Of a stretch of DNA of 64,000 bases, positions 52,071 through 60,609 are shown piece by piece. Each line of letters opens with the position of its first letter. The stretch's first letter is position 1. The notes under the pieces were generated by a model. The model was not told the origin of the DNA and did not search any database. It saw only the letters and a list, made by a program, of their open reading frames with translations. The position numbers and the translations under genes were made by a program. This DNA is from Streptomyces sp. CB00455 (GTDB taxonomy: Bacteria; Actinomycetota; Actinomycetes; Streptomycetales; Streptomycetaceae): assembly GCF_001905445.1 (NCBI RefSeq), contig NZ_LIVQ01000001.1:1426001-1490000 (forward strand), written 5' to 3'.

Positions 52071-52170
52071 GTACGGAAGTGCCGCCGGGGCACCGGGCTC
52101 GGGGGGCGCTGCCCGAGCCCGTACGAAGGTGCCGCCGGAGCACCGGGCTCGGGGGGGCGCCGCCCGAGCA
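52071..52170. terminator. two tandem 50-bp units, each with a terminator-like hairpin
   Basis: Units 52071-52120 and 52121-52170 are near identical. The first contains CGGGCTCGGG (52094-52103) pairing with CCCGAGCCCG (52112-52121), loop of 8. The second has GCTCGGG/CCCGAGC. They lie between convergent genes, so a duplicated bidirectional terminator is likely. Confidence 0.75.
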
Positions 52171-52197
52171 CCCGGCCCCGGCGGCGCCCCCGCGGCC

Positions 52198-52551
52198 TCA
52201 CGAGGTGATCGGCGGCCCCGCGGGGGCCAGTGACGGCCCGACCGCTCGCAGCGCGCCGGGCGTCCGCCCCTCCCCCCAGCCGATCTCGCGCCGGTAGCTG
52301 CCGAGCAGGCCGCGCCCCACCAGCCCGGCCTCGTCCCGCACGGCCGGGTCCTCGGGCAGCGGGCGGGTCAGCGGGGACACGAACAGCGCGTCCGCCGGGC
52401 AGTTGGCCTCGCACAGGAAACAGGTCTGGCAGTCTTCCTGCCGGACCAGCAGCGGGATCCCCCCGGGTCCCCGCTCGAACACGTCCGTCGGGCACACCTC
52501 GACGCACTTGTCGCAGGCGATGCACCGATCCGCCGACACCAGTTCGATCAC
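52198..52551 (-). CDS. 4Fe-4S ferredoxin (AprB-like electron transfer partner)
   Basis: A 117-residue protein with two [4Fe-4S] motifs, CIACDKCVEVCP and CQTCFLCEANCP. The C-terminal 55-residue tail wraps as in adenylylsulfate-reductase-beta-like ferredoxins. The GTG start overlaps the stop of the flavoprotein reading frame (GTGA), so the two would be a flavoprotein/ferredoxin pair. In actinobacterial organosulfur clusters such pairs accompany SsuABC/LLM genes. The upstream partner is frameshifted here, so its expression may be affected. Confidence 0.9.
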   Translation of the reverse strand: MIELVSADRCIACDKCVEVCPTDVFERGPGGIPLLVRQEDCQTCFLCEANCPADALFVSPLTRPLPEDPAVRDEAGLVGRGLLGSYRREIGWGEGRTPGALRAVGPSLAPAGPPITS

Positions 52552-54195
52552 GCCGCCACCTCCGTCGGGGCCGGCCCCGACGGCCTGCCGGGAACGGTCC
52601 ACACCCGGTCCAGGCCGCCCACCGTGATCCGGTGGTGCAGGGCCGGGTCCTGCTCCGGGTGGTCCAGGCGCCTGGCCATTCCCCGGGACTCCGGCCGGGC
52701 CAGCGCGGCCGCGTACATCCACCGCGCGTGCGCCGTCATCGCCGCGGCCTGCCGGCTCCGCACCAGATCGGCGCCCTCCCCGTACAGGGAACCGCGCAGT
52801 TCGGCCCAGGCGGAGTCCAGGACGTGCAGGGCCTCGTCGAGCACTTCTCCGCGCCGCAGGTAGTTCTTGTCGTACGGAAGGACCTGCGATTGTACGAGCG
52901 CCACCGCCTCCCGGTGGCCGCCGGACCCGCCGGCGGCACCGGTGGGCCGCAGCCCGGCGCCGCCGGTCGGGGTGAGGGCCCGGTGCCGGGTCCGGCCGGA
53001 GCCCGGCGCGAGTGCGTGCAGGGCCGCGCCCCGGCCCGCCCAGCTGCCCGAGGAGATCGCCCACGCGGCGTTGTGGCTGCCGCCTCCGGTGAAGCCCCCG
53101 CAGATCTCCTCGCGGGTGGACGCGTCCCCGGCGGCGTACAGACCGGGCACCTTGGTGGCGCAGTCGTCGCCCGTGATCCGGATGCCTCCGGTCCCGCGGA
53201 CCGTGCCCTCGGCCAGCAGGGTGACGGAGAAACCGGTCGGTGAAGGGGTCGATGCCGAAGCGGTCGAAGGTCAGGAAGAAGTTGGGCTGCGCCAGGCGCA
53301 TCGCGGCCCGGGCCTGCTCGTCGGCGCGGTCCAGACGTGCGTACACCCGGGCGCCGGTGAGCAGTTCGCGGGCGATCACCGAGCGGCCGCCCTGGCTGGC
53401 CGCCCCCTCGAGGACCTCGCCGTCCTCCCCGTAGAAGGTGGCGAAGGAGTAGAAGGCGGTCTTGGTGACGGAAGTGCCCTCGGGGGCGATCCCGTAGGCG
53501 TTGGAGAATTCCATGCCCGACAGGTCCGCCCCGGCCTCGGCTGCGAAGAGGGCGCCGTCGCCGGTGTTGGTGTTGGTGCCGAGCGCCCCGCTGAGGAAGG
53601 CGCAGCCTCCGGTGGCCAGCACCACGGCCCCGGCCCGGACCCGGTAGGGCTCGCGGGCCTGGCGGCGGTAGCCGGCTGCCCCGGCGACGGCGCCGTCCGC
53701 GTCGGTGAGCAGCTCGGTGACCGGGCTGTGGTCGAGGACGCGGACCCCGGCCCGGCGGATGCGGATGCGCATCCGCCGCATGTACTCCGGGCCTTGCAGG
53801 CCGCCGCGCACCTGCCGGCCGTCGGGTCCGGTGGGGAAGGGGTAGCGGCCCTGTGTGGCCAGCTCGTCCATCCGCTCGTACGTCTCGTCGAGGACGCGTG
53901 CCATCCAGCGGCGGTCGGCCAGGTAGCCGCCGAGGCCCTCGCGGCTCGCCATGGCGGCCTCGCGGGCGGCGGGTTCGGGCGGCACGTACCAGACGCCGGT
54001 GCCGCCGGCGGCCGTGGCGCCGCTCGTACCGCAGTAGCCCTTGTCGGCGAGGACGACCCGGGCCCCGGCCTCGGCGGCCTTCAGCGCGGCCCAGGTGGCC
54101 GCCGGTCCGCCCCCGACGACGAGGACGTCGGCGAGGTGATCGGCGCGGTGATCGGCGCGGTGGCCGGCGCGGTGGCCGGCGAGGTGGCCGCTCAC
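52548..54195 (-). pseudogene. FAD-binding flavoprotein (AprA/fumarate reductase-like), frameshifted
   Basis: A flavoprotein of about 548 residues in two frames. The N-terminal part reads DVLVVGGGPAATWAALKAAE through NFFLTFDRFGIDPFTDR. The C-terminal part resumes in another frame with VPGLYAAGDASTREEICGGF to the stop at 52548. Removing one base in the AAA at 53230-53232 (minus strand TTT) restores a continuous FSVTLLAEGTVRGTGGIRIT join, and the total length minus one is divisible by three. The gene is thus a recent one-base insertion or a sequence error. It resembles succinate/fumarate/adenylylsulfate reductase flavoprotein subunits. Five 12-bp units (54130-54189) encode an His/Ala-rich N-terminus. 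GTG start overlaps the LLM stop. Confidence 0.85.
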
Positions 54196-55529
54196 GCGCT
54201 GTCCCCGGCGCCGGCGTAGCGGTTGGCCGGCCGGGGCAGGCCGTAGTTCTCCCGGAGGGTGCGGCCGGTGTACTCCGTGCGGAAGAGTCCGCGGCGCTGG
54301 AGGATCGGCACGACGTGGTCGACGAAGGCGGTCAGTCCGGTGGGCAGGACCGGCGCCATGATGTTGAAGCCGTCGGCGGCGCCCCGGGTGAACCACTCCT
54401 CCAGCTGGTCGGCGATCTGCTCGGGGGTGCCGGCGACGACGCGGTGGCCTCGGCCGGCTCCGAGACGGGCGATCAGCTGGCGCAGGGTGAGGCCGTCGCG
54501 GCGGGCGAGGTCGGCGACGAGGGTGAAGCGGCTCTTGTTGCCGTTGATGTCGTGTTCCTGCGGCAGGTCGGGCAGCGGACCGTCCAGCGGGAGGCCGGTC
54601 AGGTCGGTGCCGAGCATCCCGGAGAGCTGGGCGAGGCCGTATTCCGGCACCTGGAGGTCGGTGAGCTGCTGTTCCAGCGCCTTGGCCTCGGCTTCGGTGG
54701 AGCCGATGACGGGGGCGATGCCGGGCAGCACGAGCAGGTCGTCCTCGGCGCGGCCGTAGGTGCCCAGGCGGGACTTGAGGTCCTTGTAGAAGGCCTGGCC
54801 GTCGGCCAGGGTCTGCTGGGCGGTGAAGACGGCCTCGGCGTACTGGGCGGCGAACTCCTTGCCGTCCTCGGAGGAGCCGGCCTGCACCAGGAGCGGGTGG
54901 CCCTGGGGTGAGCGGGGCACGTTGAGCGGGCCGGCGACGCCGAAGTACTCGCCGCGGTGGGCGGCGGGGTGGAGCTTGTCGGTGTCGGCGTAGATGCCGC
55001 GCTCCTTGTCGAGGACGATCGCGTCGTCCTCCCAGCTGTCCCAGAGCTTGGTGGCGACGTCGAGGAACTCGCGGGCCCGGTCGTAGCGCAGGCCGTGCTC
55101 CAGGTGCTCGTCCCGGTTGAAGTTGCGGGCCTCGTCGACGGTGCCGGAGGTGACGATGTTCCAGCCGGCCCGGCCGCCGCTGATGTGGTCCAGGGAGGCG
55201 AACTTGCGGGCGGTGTGGAAGGGCTCGTTGAAGGTGGTGGAGACGGTGGCGATGAGGCCGATGTGCTCGGTGACGGCGGCGATGGCGGAGAGGAGGGTGA
55301 GCGGCTCGAAACCGCCGAGGGCGTTGTAGCGGGCCTTCCCCCAGAGGGCGAGGCCGTCGGCGAAGAAGATCGAGTCGAGCCGCCCGCGCTCGGCGGTACG
55401 GGCCAGTTCCTGGAAGTACCGCAGGTCGGTGACGCGTTCGGGACTGCTGTCCGGGTGCCGCCAGGCGGCGTCGTGGTGCCCGGCGTTCATGAGGAAGGCG
55501 TTGAGGTGGAGGGTCCGGGGTGCGGTCAT
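54192..55529 (-). CDS. LLM class FMN-dependent monooxygenase (NtaA/SnaA/DszA family)
   Basis: A 445-residue two-component flavin monooxygenase. Family landmarks: HLNAFLMNAGHHDAAWR, DSIFFADGLALWG, SGGRAGWNIVTSGTVDEARNF, HPLLVQAGSSEDGKEFAAQY, MLGTDLTGLPLDGPLPDLP. Members oxidise dibenzothiophene sulfone, nitrilotriacetate or sulfonates using FMNH2 from a separate reductase, here probably the FMN reductase at 58894. With the Ssu-like transporter, desulfonation or organosulfur cleavage is the likely role. ATG at 55529 with AAGGAAC upstream. Confidence 0.92.
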   Translation of the reverse strand: MTAPRTLHLNAFLMNAGHHDAAWRHPDSSPERVTDLRYFQELARTAERGRLDSIFFADGLALWGKARYNALGGFEPLTLLSAIAAVTEHIGLIATVSTTFNEPFHTARKFASLDHISGGRAGWNIVTSGTVDEARNFNRDEHLEHGLRYDRAREFLDVATKLWDSWEDDAIVLDKERGIYADTDKLHPAAHRGEYFGVAGPLNVPRSPQGHPLLVQAGSSEDGKEFAAQYAEAVFTAQQTLADGQAFYKDLKSRLGTYGRAEDDLLVLPGIAPVIGSTEAEAKALEQQLTDLQVPEYGLAQLSGMLGTDLTGLPLDGPLPDLPQEHDINGNKSRFTLVADLARRDGLTLRQLIARLGAGRGHRVVAGTPEQIADQLEEWFTRGAADGFNIMAPVLPTGLTAFVDHVVPILQRRGLFRTEYTGRTLRENYGLPRPANRYAGAGDSA

Positions 55530-55860
55530 GTCTGTGTTCCTTGTGTCCGGATACGGAGCGGGGCGCTTCGTGGGAGATGGGTCACGCCATGTCGGGGACG
55601 GGCACGGGACCGGGACCGGACTGGGGATCGAGCCCGGGACCGGGCCGGGTCCAGGTGCGGGCCGAGGGACGACGCGGCAGGGGTCGGGGCTGTGGGCCCG
55701 GGCTGTGGGGCCGGGCTGTGGGGCCGAAATCGGGGCCCGGGACCGGGGCGGGTCCAGGTGCGGGCAGAGGGCCGACACGGCATGGGGTCGGGGCCGTGGG
55801 CCCGGGATCGGGGCCCGGGGCCCGTCGGGCTCCGGGGGACTGCCGACCTCGCCGGAGGCG
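55530..55860. other. 331-bp G-rich low-complexity intergenic region
   Basis: Degenerate repeats of GGGACCGGG and GGGTCCAGGTGCGGGC fill about 55590-55840; two roughly 100-bp halves resemble each other. No gene is supported. It separates the permease gene from the downstream monooxygenase on the same strand and probably holds a terminator and a new promoter, which I could not locate. Confidence 0.5.
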
Positions 55861-56991
55861 TCAGGTGGGGACGCGCCAGACGCTGAGGCGGCGTTCGATC
55901 GTGACGAGCAGCTGGTTGAAGGCCACCCCGATGGCCGAGATGGTGACGATGCCCGCGTACATCTGCGGGATCGCGAAGTTGAACTGCGAGGCGTTGATCA
56001 GATAGCCGAGGCCCGCCTTCGCGCCGATCATCTCGGCGGCCACGAGGACGAGGATGGAGACGGCCCCCGCGAGGCGGATGCCGGTGAAGATCGCCGGCAC
56101 CGAGGCCGGGAGGATCACCTTCTGGAACAGCCTCGGTGTGGACAGGTCCATCGAGCGGGCCAGCCTGATCAGGGTGGGATCGGCGTTCCCGACCGCACTG
56201 ATGGTGTTCAGCAGGATCGGCCACACGCAGGCGTAGACCACGATCGAGACCTTCGAAGTCTCCCCGATGCCGAGCAGCAGCACGAACACCGGCAGCAGGG
56301 CGAGCGCCGCCGTGTTGCGGAACACCTCAAGCAGCGGCCCGAGCAACACCGCGACCGGCCGGTACCAGCCGATGAGGAGGCCGAGCGGAACAGCGACCAC
56401 GACGGCGATCCCGAAGCCGCCGAAGGAGCGGACGAGGCTGGCCCAGGTGTGGGTGCCGAGCTGGCCGTTGCCCAGCAGGTCCCACCAGGCGACGCCGACC
56501 TCGCTGACCGGCGGCAGGAAGGTGGAGTCGACCAGGCCCAGCCGGGGCGCCGTCTCCCACACGACGAGCAGGGCCAGGACGGCCGCGGACCGCAGGGCGG
56601 CAGAGCGCAGCCAACGCGCCAGTGCCCTCGCGGGCCGCCGCCGGCCCGGGTGCGCGGCCGGACGCACGGTCCCGCCGGCACCGGAAGGCACCACGGCCGC
56701 GTCGGCCGCGGCGGTCGCGTCCGTCGCGGCGGCCGCGTCCGTCGCGGCGGCCGCCTCGGCCGCCTCGGATCGGGCCCCGGCTCCGGCTCCGGCCCGGGCC
56801 CCCGTGGCTCCCGTCCCGTCCGAGGACGCCGGGGTGGCGCCGCCGGCCACGGCCGGGTCCGCCCCCGGAGCGGCCGCGGGCTCCCGCACCGGGGCGACGG
56901 CCCCGCGCCCGGAGCCGCGTACCTCCTCCTTCGGTGCGACCAGGGCGTTCGCGGCGACGGCGACGGCGAGGGGTGTGCTGTTCGTGGTCAT
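55861..56991 (-). CDS. ABC transporter permease, sulfonate/taurine type (SsuC-like)
   Basis: A 376-residue permease. The first about 130 residues are an Ala/Gly/Asp-rich low-complexity extension. Membrane segments start at ALRSAAVLALLVVWETAP. The EAA loop facing the ATPase is LARSMDLSTPRLFQKVILPASVP, typical of SsuC/TauC. The ATG overlaps the ATPase stop (ATGA). It forms the channel for alkanesulfonate or sulfate-ester import with SsuB/SsuA-like partners. The long N-terminus is unusual for the family. Confidence 0.9.
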   Translation of the reverse strand: MTTNSTPLAVAVAANALVAPKEEVRGSGRGAVAPVREPAAAPGADPAVAGGATPASSDGTGATGARAGAGAGARSEAAEAAAATDAAAATDATAAADAAVVPSGAGGTVRPAAHPGRRRPARALARWLRSAALRSAAVLALLVVWETAPRLGLVDSTFLPPVSEVGVAWWDLLGNGQLGTHTWASLVRSFGGFGIAVVVAVPLGLLIGWYRPVAVLLGPLLEVFRNTAALALLPVFVLLLGIGETSKVSIVVYACVWPILLNTISAVGNADPTLIRLARSMDLSTPRLFQKVILPASVPAIFTGIRLAGAVSILVLVAAEMIGAKAGLGYLINASQFNFAIPQMYAGIVTISAIGVAFNQLLVTIERRLSVWRVPT

Positions 56992-57812
56992 ACGGTGGCC
57001 TCCTCCTTCTCCAGTTGCTGGGCGCGGGCCACCTCGTCGTGGAGCAGGGTCCAGATCTCGTGGCGGTAGCGGGCGAATTCCGGGCTGGAGCGCAGCTCCT
57101 CGCCCTGGAGGCCGGCGCCGCGGTCCCCGAAGGTGACGGGGACGACCTCCTTGACGCGCCCGGGGCGGGAGGTCATGACGGCCACCTTCTGCCCGAGGTA
57201 GACGGCCTCCTCGATGCCGTGCGTGATGAAGACGACGGTCTTGCCGGTGCGCTGCCAGATGCCGCGCAGCTCGTCCTGGAGGGACTCGCGGGTCTGCGCG
57301 TCGAGCGCCGCGAACGGCTCGTCCATCAGCAGCACATCGGGGTCGTACGCCAGCGAGCGGGCGATGGCGACGCGCTGGCGCATCCCGCCGGACAGTTCGT
57401 GCGGGTGCCGGTCCTCGAAGCCGGTCAGGCCGACGAGCTCCAGGAACTCCCGCGCCCGCGTGGCCCGTTGGCGTCTGGGCACCCCCGTCGCCTCCAGCCC
57501 GAACTCGACGTTCCCGAGCGCGGTGCGCCATGGCAGCAGCGCGTACTGCTGGAAGACGATGCCCCGGTCCAGGCCCGGGCTGGTGACGGGCTCGCCGTCG
57601 AGCAGGATCCGTCCGGACGTGGGCCTGGAGAGCCCGCCGAGCAGGTCCAGGAGCGTGGACTTGCCGCAGCCGCTGGGGCCGACGACCACCACGAACTCCC
57701 CCGCCCCGATCTCCAGGTCGATGCCGTCGAGCGCGGTGAACTCCTGCGTGCCCCGGCCCTTGTGCTTCGTCCGGAAGGTCTTGGTCACCGCCTCGAACAC
57801 GATCTTCGCCAT
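56988..57812 (-). CDS. ABC transporter ATP-binding protein, sulfonate type (SsuB-like)
   Basis: A 274-residue ABC ATPase: Walker A VGPSGCGKST, Q-loop IVFQQYALLPW, signature LSGGMRQRVAIARSL, Walker B VLLMDEPFAALD, switch FITHGIEEAV. The QYALLPW and DEPFAALDAQTRE style is that of the SsuB/TauB/nitrate group. It lies between the substrate-binding protein (5 bp away) and the permease (4-bp overlap). Confidence 0.93.
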   Translation of the reverse strand: MAKIVFEAVTKTFRTKHKGRGTQEFTALDGIDLEIGAGEFVVVVGPSGCGKSTLLDLLGGLSRPTSGRILLDGEPVTSPGLDRGIVFQQYALLPWRTALGNVEFGLEATGVPRRQRATRAREFLELVGLTGFEDRHPHELSGGMRQRVAIARSLAYDPDVLLMDEPFAALDAQTRESLQDELRGIWQRTGKTVVFITHGIEEAVYLGQKVAVMTSRPGRVKEVVPVTFGDRGAGLQGEELRSSPEFARYRHEIWTLLHDEVARAQQLEKEEATV

Positions 57813-57817
57813 GCCGG

Positions 57818-58852
57818 TCAGCCCTTCCCGTATCCGTTGAACTCGTTGGTGTAGAGGTCGGCCGGCTTGAACCGCCCCGCCTTGATCTCGCCGCGCTCGC
57901 CGAGCCAGTCGATCCAGAGCTGGAAGGACGAGTCGGGTATCCGGCCGCCCGTCTCCGCGATCCCGTAGGAGCGCCAGTACTGGAGCGCGGCGGCGTCCTC
58001 GTTGCGCCCGCGCTTCTTGACGATCTCCGTCATGCGGGCGACGGCCTCCTCGCGCGGCGTGGTCCGGGCCCACTCGATGGCCTTGGCCACGCCCGTCACG
58101 AAGGTCCTGACCGTGTCCGGGTTCTGCTTGATGAACCGCTCGGTCATGATGTAGCTGCCGGCGCTGAACGGACCGAGCAGGTCGACGTCGGTGAACAGCG
58201 GGCGGATGCCGCCGTTCGCCAGGGCCTTGTCGCGCAGGATCCCGCTCAGCACGCCGACCTCTATCTGCTTGGCCCGCAGGGCCTGTTCGGTGTTGACGGG
58301 CGGCACGACCAGCGCCTCGACCTTGCCCGCGTCCGCCTTGGACAGGCCGTTGCGGCTCAGGTAGAGGTCGAGCAGGGCCTGGTAGTGGGCGCCCAGGGTG
58401 TTCATGCCGACCTTCTTGCCGATCAGGTCCCGGGCGGAGCGGATCGGGCTGTCCTCCAGGACGAAGTAGGCGCCGTAGGAGTACTGGTCGGAGCCGTAGG
58501 AGGAGATGACGGCCTTGATCGGGGCGTTGCCGGCGGCGAGCTTGATGACCGCCCCGTTGAAGGCGCTGCCGAAGTGGGTCTGGCCGGTGGCGGCGGACTG
58601 GATGTCCTGCGGGCCGCTGATGGTGTTGCCGACCCATTCGAGCGTGACGTCCTCGAAATAGCCGAGGTCAAGGGCGAGTTCGGGGATGGTGACCGCCCCG
58701 ACCGCGCCCTGGTACTTCAGGGTCTTGATCTGGGCGCCGGAGCCGGAACCGCCGGCGGTGGCCGTGCCGCAGCTCACCGCGGCCGCCGAGATGCCGAGCA
58801 GGGTCAGGAACTGGCGCCGGGAGGTGGAGGTCGAGGTGAAGGCTGCGGGCAT
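57818..58852 (-). CDS. ABC transporter substrate-binding protein, sulfonate type (SsuA-like)
   Basis: A 344-residue periplasmic-binding-type protein. The N-terminus has a Tat-like twin arginine (Arg12-Arg13 in SRRQFLTLLG) and a lipobox-like AAAVSC, so it is probably a Tat-exported lipoprotein anchored at Cys28. The body matches the NMT1/SsuA fold (DLIGKKVGMNTLGAHYQALL, NTEQALRAKQIEVGVLSG). It captures sulfonates or similar organosulfur compounds. First of three transporter genes. Confidence 0.92.
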   Translation of the reverse strand: MPAAFTSTSTSRRQFLTLLGISAAAVSCGTATAGGSGSGAQIKTLKYQGAVGAVTIPELALDLGYFEDVTLEWVGNTISGPQDIQSAATGQTHFGSAFNGAVIKLAAGNAPIKAVISSYGSDQYSYGAYFVLEDSPIRSARDLIGKKVGMNTLGAHYQALLDLYLSRNGLSKADAGKVEALVVPPVNTEQALRAKQIEVGVLSGILRDKALANGGIRPLFTDVDLLGPFSAGSYIMTERFIKQNPDTVRTFVTGVAKAIEWARTTPREEAVARMTEIVKKRGRNEDAAALQYWRSYGIAETGGRIPDSSFQLWIDWLGERGEIKAGRFKPADLYTNEFNGYGKG

Positions 58853-58893
58853 GGCGGGTCCTTGTCGGTGCGGGGTGCGGGGTGGGTCGGTCG

Positions 58894-59466
58894 CTACGGG
58901 GTGGCGGTGAGCGCGATGGGGTTCGCGGGGCTGTCCGCGGTGCGCAGAAGTGCTCCGGCGAACTCGTCGACGGCCTGGAAGAGGTCCAGTTCCGTCTCGG
59001 GACGCAGGCGGTCGGGGCCGGCGCCGCGCTCGACGGAGGAGTCCAGGACGAACCGGCCGGCGGTGACGTGCCGGGCGCCGAGGGCGGAGAGCACCGGGCG
59101 CAGCGCGTAGTCGATGGTCAGGACGTGGGCCAGGCTGCCGCCGGTGACCAGGGGCAGCACCGTCTTGCCGACGAGGCCGTCCTGCGGGAGCAGGTCGAGG
59201 AAGGCTTTGAGCAGGCCGGTGTACGAGGCCTTGTAGACCGGTGTCGCGATGACGACGCCGTCGGCTGCGGCGACGGCCTCCAGCGCCCGGCGGATCTCCG
59301 GTTCGCCGCGCCGGGCGGAGAGCAGGTCGGCCGCGGGCAGGTCGCGGACGGCGAGGTGGGCGGTGTCGAAGCCGCTGTGGGAGAGGCGGCGCAGCACGTG
59401 GTCGGCCACGACCGCGGTGCGGGAGTGGACGGAGGGGCTGCCGGTGATGGCGAGCAGTTGGGGCAC
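58894..59466 (-). CDS. NAD(P)H-dependent FMN reductase (SsuE-like)
   Basis: A 190-residue flavodoxin-fold reductase. ITGSPSVHSRTAVVADHVLR forms the phosphate loop and ATPVYKASYTGLLKAFLDLLP is the family hallmark. It supplies FMNH2 to a two-component monooxygenase, here the LLM enzyme at 54192. It lies upstream of the transporter genes on the same strand, 41 bp from ssuA-like. Confidence 0.92.
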   Translation of the reverse strand: MPQLLAITGSPSVHSRTAVVADHVLRRLSHSGFDTAHLAVRDLPAADLLSARRGEPEIRRALEAVAAADGVVIATPVYKASYTGLLKAFLDLLPQDGLVGKTVLPLVTGGSLAHVLTIDYALRPVLSALGARHVTAGRFVLDSSVERGAGPDRLRPETELDLFQAVDEFAGALLRTADSPANPIALTATP

Positions 59467-59503
59467 GGGGGCTCCTTGGGTGTCGTACGGGAGCTGGAGG
59501 TCG

Positions 59504-59558
59504 GGCGCAGTCGTCAGGCGCAGTCGTTCAGGCGCGGTCGTTCAGGCGCGGTCGTTCA
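59504..59558. repeat. four tandem GGCGC(A/G)GTCGTTCA units
   Basis: One 13-bp and three 14-bp units. The last unit contains the stop codon of the TauD-like gene (59556-59558), so the repeat spans the gene end and the 89-bp gap before the FMN reductase. Confidence 0.85.
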
Positions 59559-60563
59559 GGCGGTGCCGGAGGCGGTGGAGGCGGTGCCGGCAGTGGAGGC
59601 GCCGGAGGCGATGCCGAAGGCGGGGTCCGGGACGGCCTCCGGGCTGATCAGGCGCGACGGCTCACCGTCGGGGCCGACCGGGACGTCGCCGTCGACGGTG
59701 ACGCGGCGCAGGGTGCGCTCGTGGTCGTCGGAGTCGTCGACGCCGTAGTGCTGGGTGGCGCGGTTGTCCCAGATCGCGACGTCACCGGACTGCCACTGCC
59801 AGCGGACGGTGTTCTCGGGGCTCTCGATGTGGGACTGGAAGAGGTCCTGCAGCACGCGGGAGTCCCGGCCGGTGAGACCGCTGATGCGCTGGACGAAGTT
59901 GCCGAGCAGCAGGGTGCGTTCACCGGTCTCGGGGTGGACGCGGACCACCGGGTGCTCGGTGAGGAAGGTGGTGGAGGTGAAGACCTCGCGGTACTGGGCG
60001 AGGGCCTCGGGCAGGGCGTCGGGCCGCAGGGCGGCGTAGTCGTACTCGTTGGAGTGGACGGCGCGCAGGCTGTCGGCGAGGGCGCGGAGCGGAGCGGGGA
60101 GGTTGCCGTAGGCGGTGGCGGTGTTGGCCCACAGGGTGTTGCCGCCGTACGGGGGGACGGTCACCGCGCGGAGGATGGAGAAGGCGGGGTAGGCGGGGAC
60201 GAAGGTGACGTCCGTGTGCCACTGGTTGGCGCGGGCTCCGTGGTGGGAGTCGATGCCGAGGGCGTAGCGGCCGTCCGCGGAGGGCACGGTGGGGTGGGCG
60301 ACGGGGGCGCCGAGCAGCTGGGCGAAAGCCTCGTGCCCGGCCTCGTCGAGGTGGTCCTGACCGCGGAAGAAGACGACCTTGTGGGCGAGCAGCGCGGCCC
60401 GGATCTCCGCGACGGCGTCGGCGGACAGGTCCCCGCCGAGGCGTACGCCGCCGATCTCGGCGCCGATGCGGCCGCCGATCTTGTGGACGGTGACGGCGGT
60501 GACGGCGGTGGCGGTGGTGGTGACGGTTTCGGTGGTGGTCTCGGGGTGGGTGGCGGTGGCCAT
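59556..60563 (-). CDS. TauD/TfdA family Fe(II)/2-oxoglutarate dioxygenase
   Basis: A 335-residue enzyme of the taurine/alkylsulfatase dioxygenase group. The iron facial triad is seen in WHTDVTF and the distal His of ATQHYGVDD; the 2-oxoglutarate Arg is in ERTLRRV. It cleaves taurine, alkylsulfates or sulfonates to an aldehyde and sulfite or sulfate. It is first gene of the organosulfur operon. The first 27 residues are Thr/Val-rich and encoded by GGTGAC/GGCGGT repeats. GGGAG precedes the ATG at 60563. Confidence 0.92.
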   Translation of the reverse strand: MATATHPETTTETVTTTATAVTAVTVHKIGGRIGAEIGGVRLGGDLSADAVAEIRAALLAHKVVFFRGQDHLDEAGHEAFAQLLGAPVAHPTVPSADGRYALGIDSHHGARANQWHTDVTFVPAYPAFSILRAVTVPPYGGNTLWANTATAYGNLPAPLRALADSLRAVHSNEYDYAALRPDALPEALAQYREVFTSTTFLTEHPVVRVHPETGERTLLLGNFVQRISGLTGRDSRVLQDLFQSHIESPENTVRWQWQSGDVAIWDNRATQHYGVDDSDDHERTLRRVTVDGDVPVGPDGEPSRLISPEAVPDPAFGIASGASTAGTASTASGTA

Positions 60564-60590
60564 GAGGGCTCCCTGATCGAGGCCGCGGGT

Positions 60591-60609
60591 ATTTATTTCC
60601 GCAGCGGAA
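60591..60609 (-). promoter_or_regulatory. promoter region of the organosulfur operon with palindrome TTCCGCAGCGGAA
   Basis: An odd-centred palindrome (60597-60609) abuts an AT-rich -10-like TAAATA (60596-60591 on the minus strand), 30-40 bp before the tauD-like ATG. It is a candidate operator, perhaps for the divergent ROK regulator. Confidence 0.45.

Noticed and set aside
52198..54396. 732-residue flavoprotein-ferredoxin fusion
   Set aside because: The fused frame passes through Arg/Gly/Pro-rich nonsense where the true C-terminal flavoprotein sequence exists in another frame; it results from the one-base frameshift.
55861..57531. 556-residue version of the SsuC-like permease
   Set aside because: The extra N-terminus is antisense-like Arg-rich sequence lying within the ATPase gene; the ATG at 56991 overlapping the ATPase stop is preferred.
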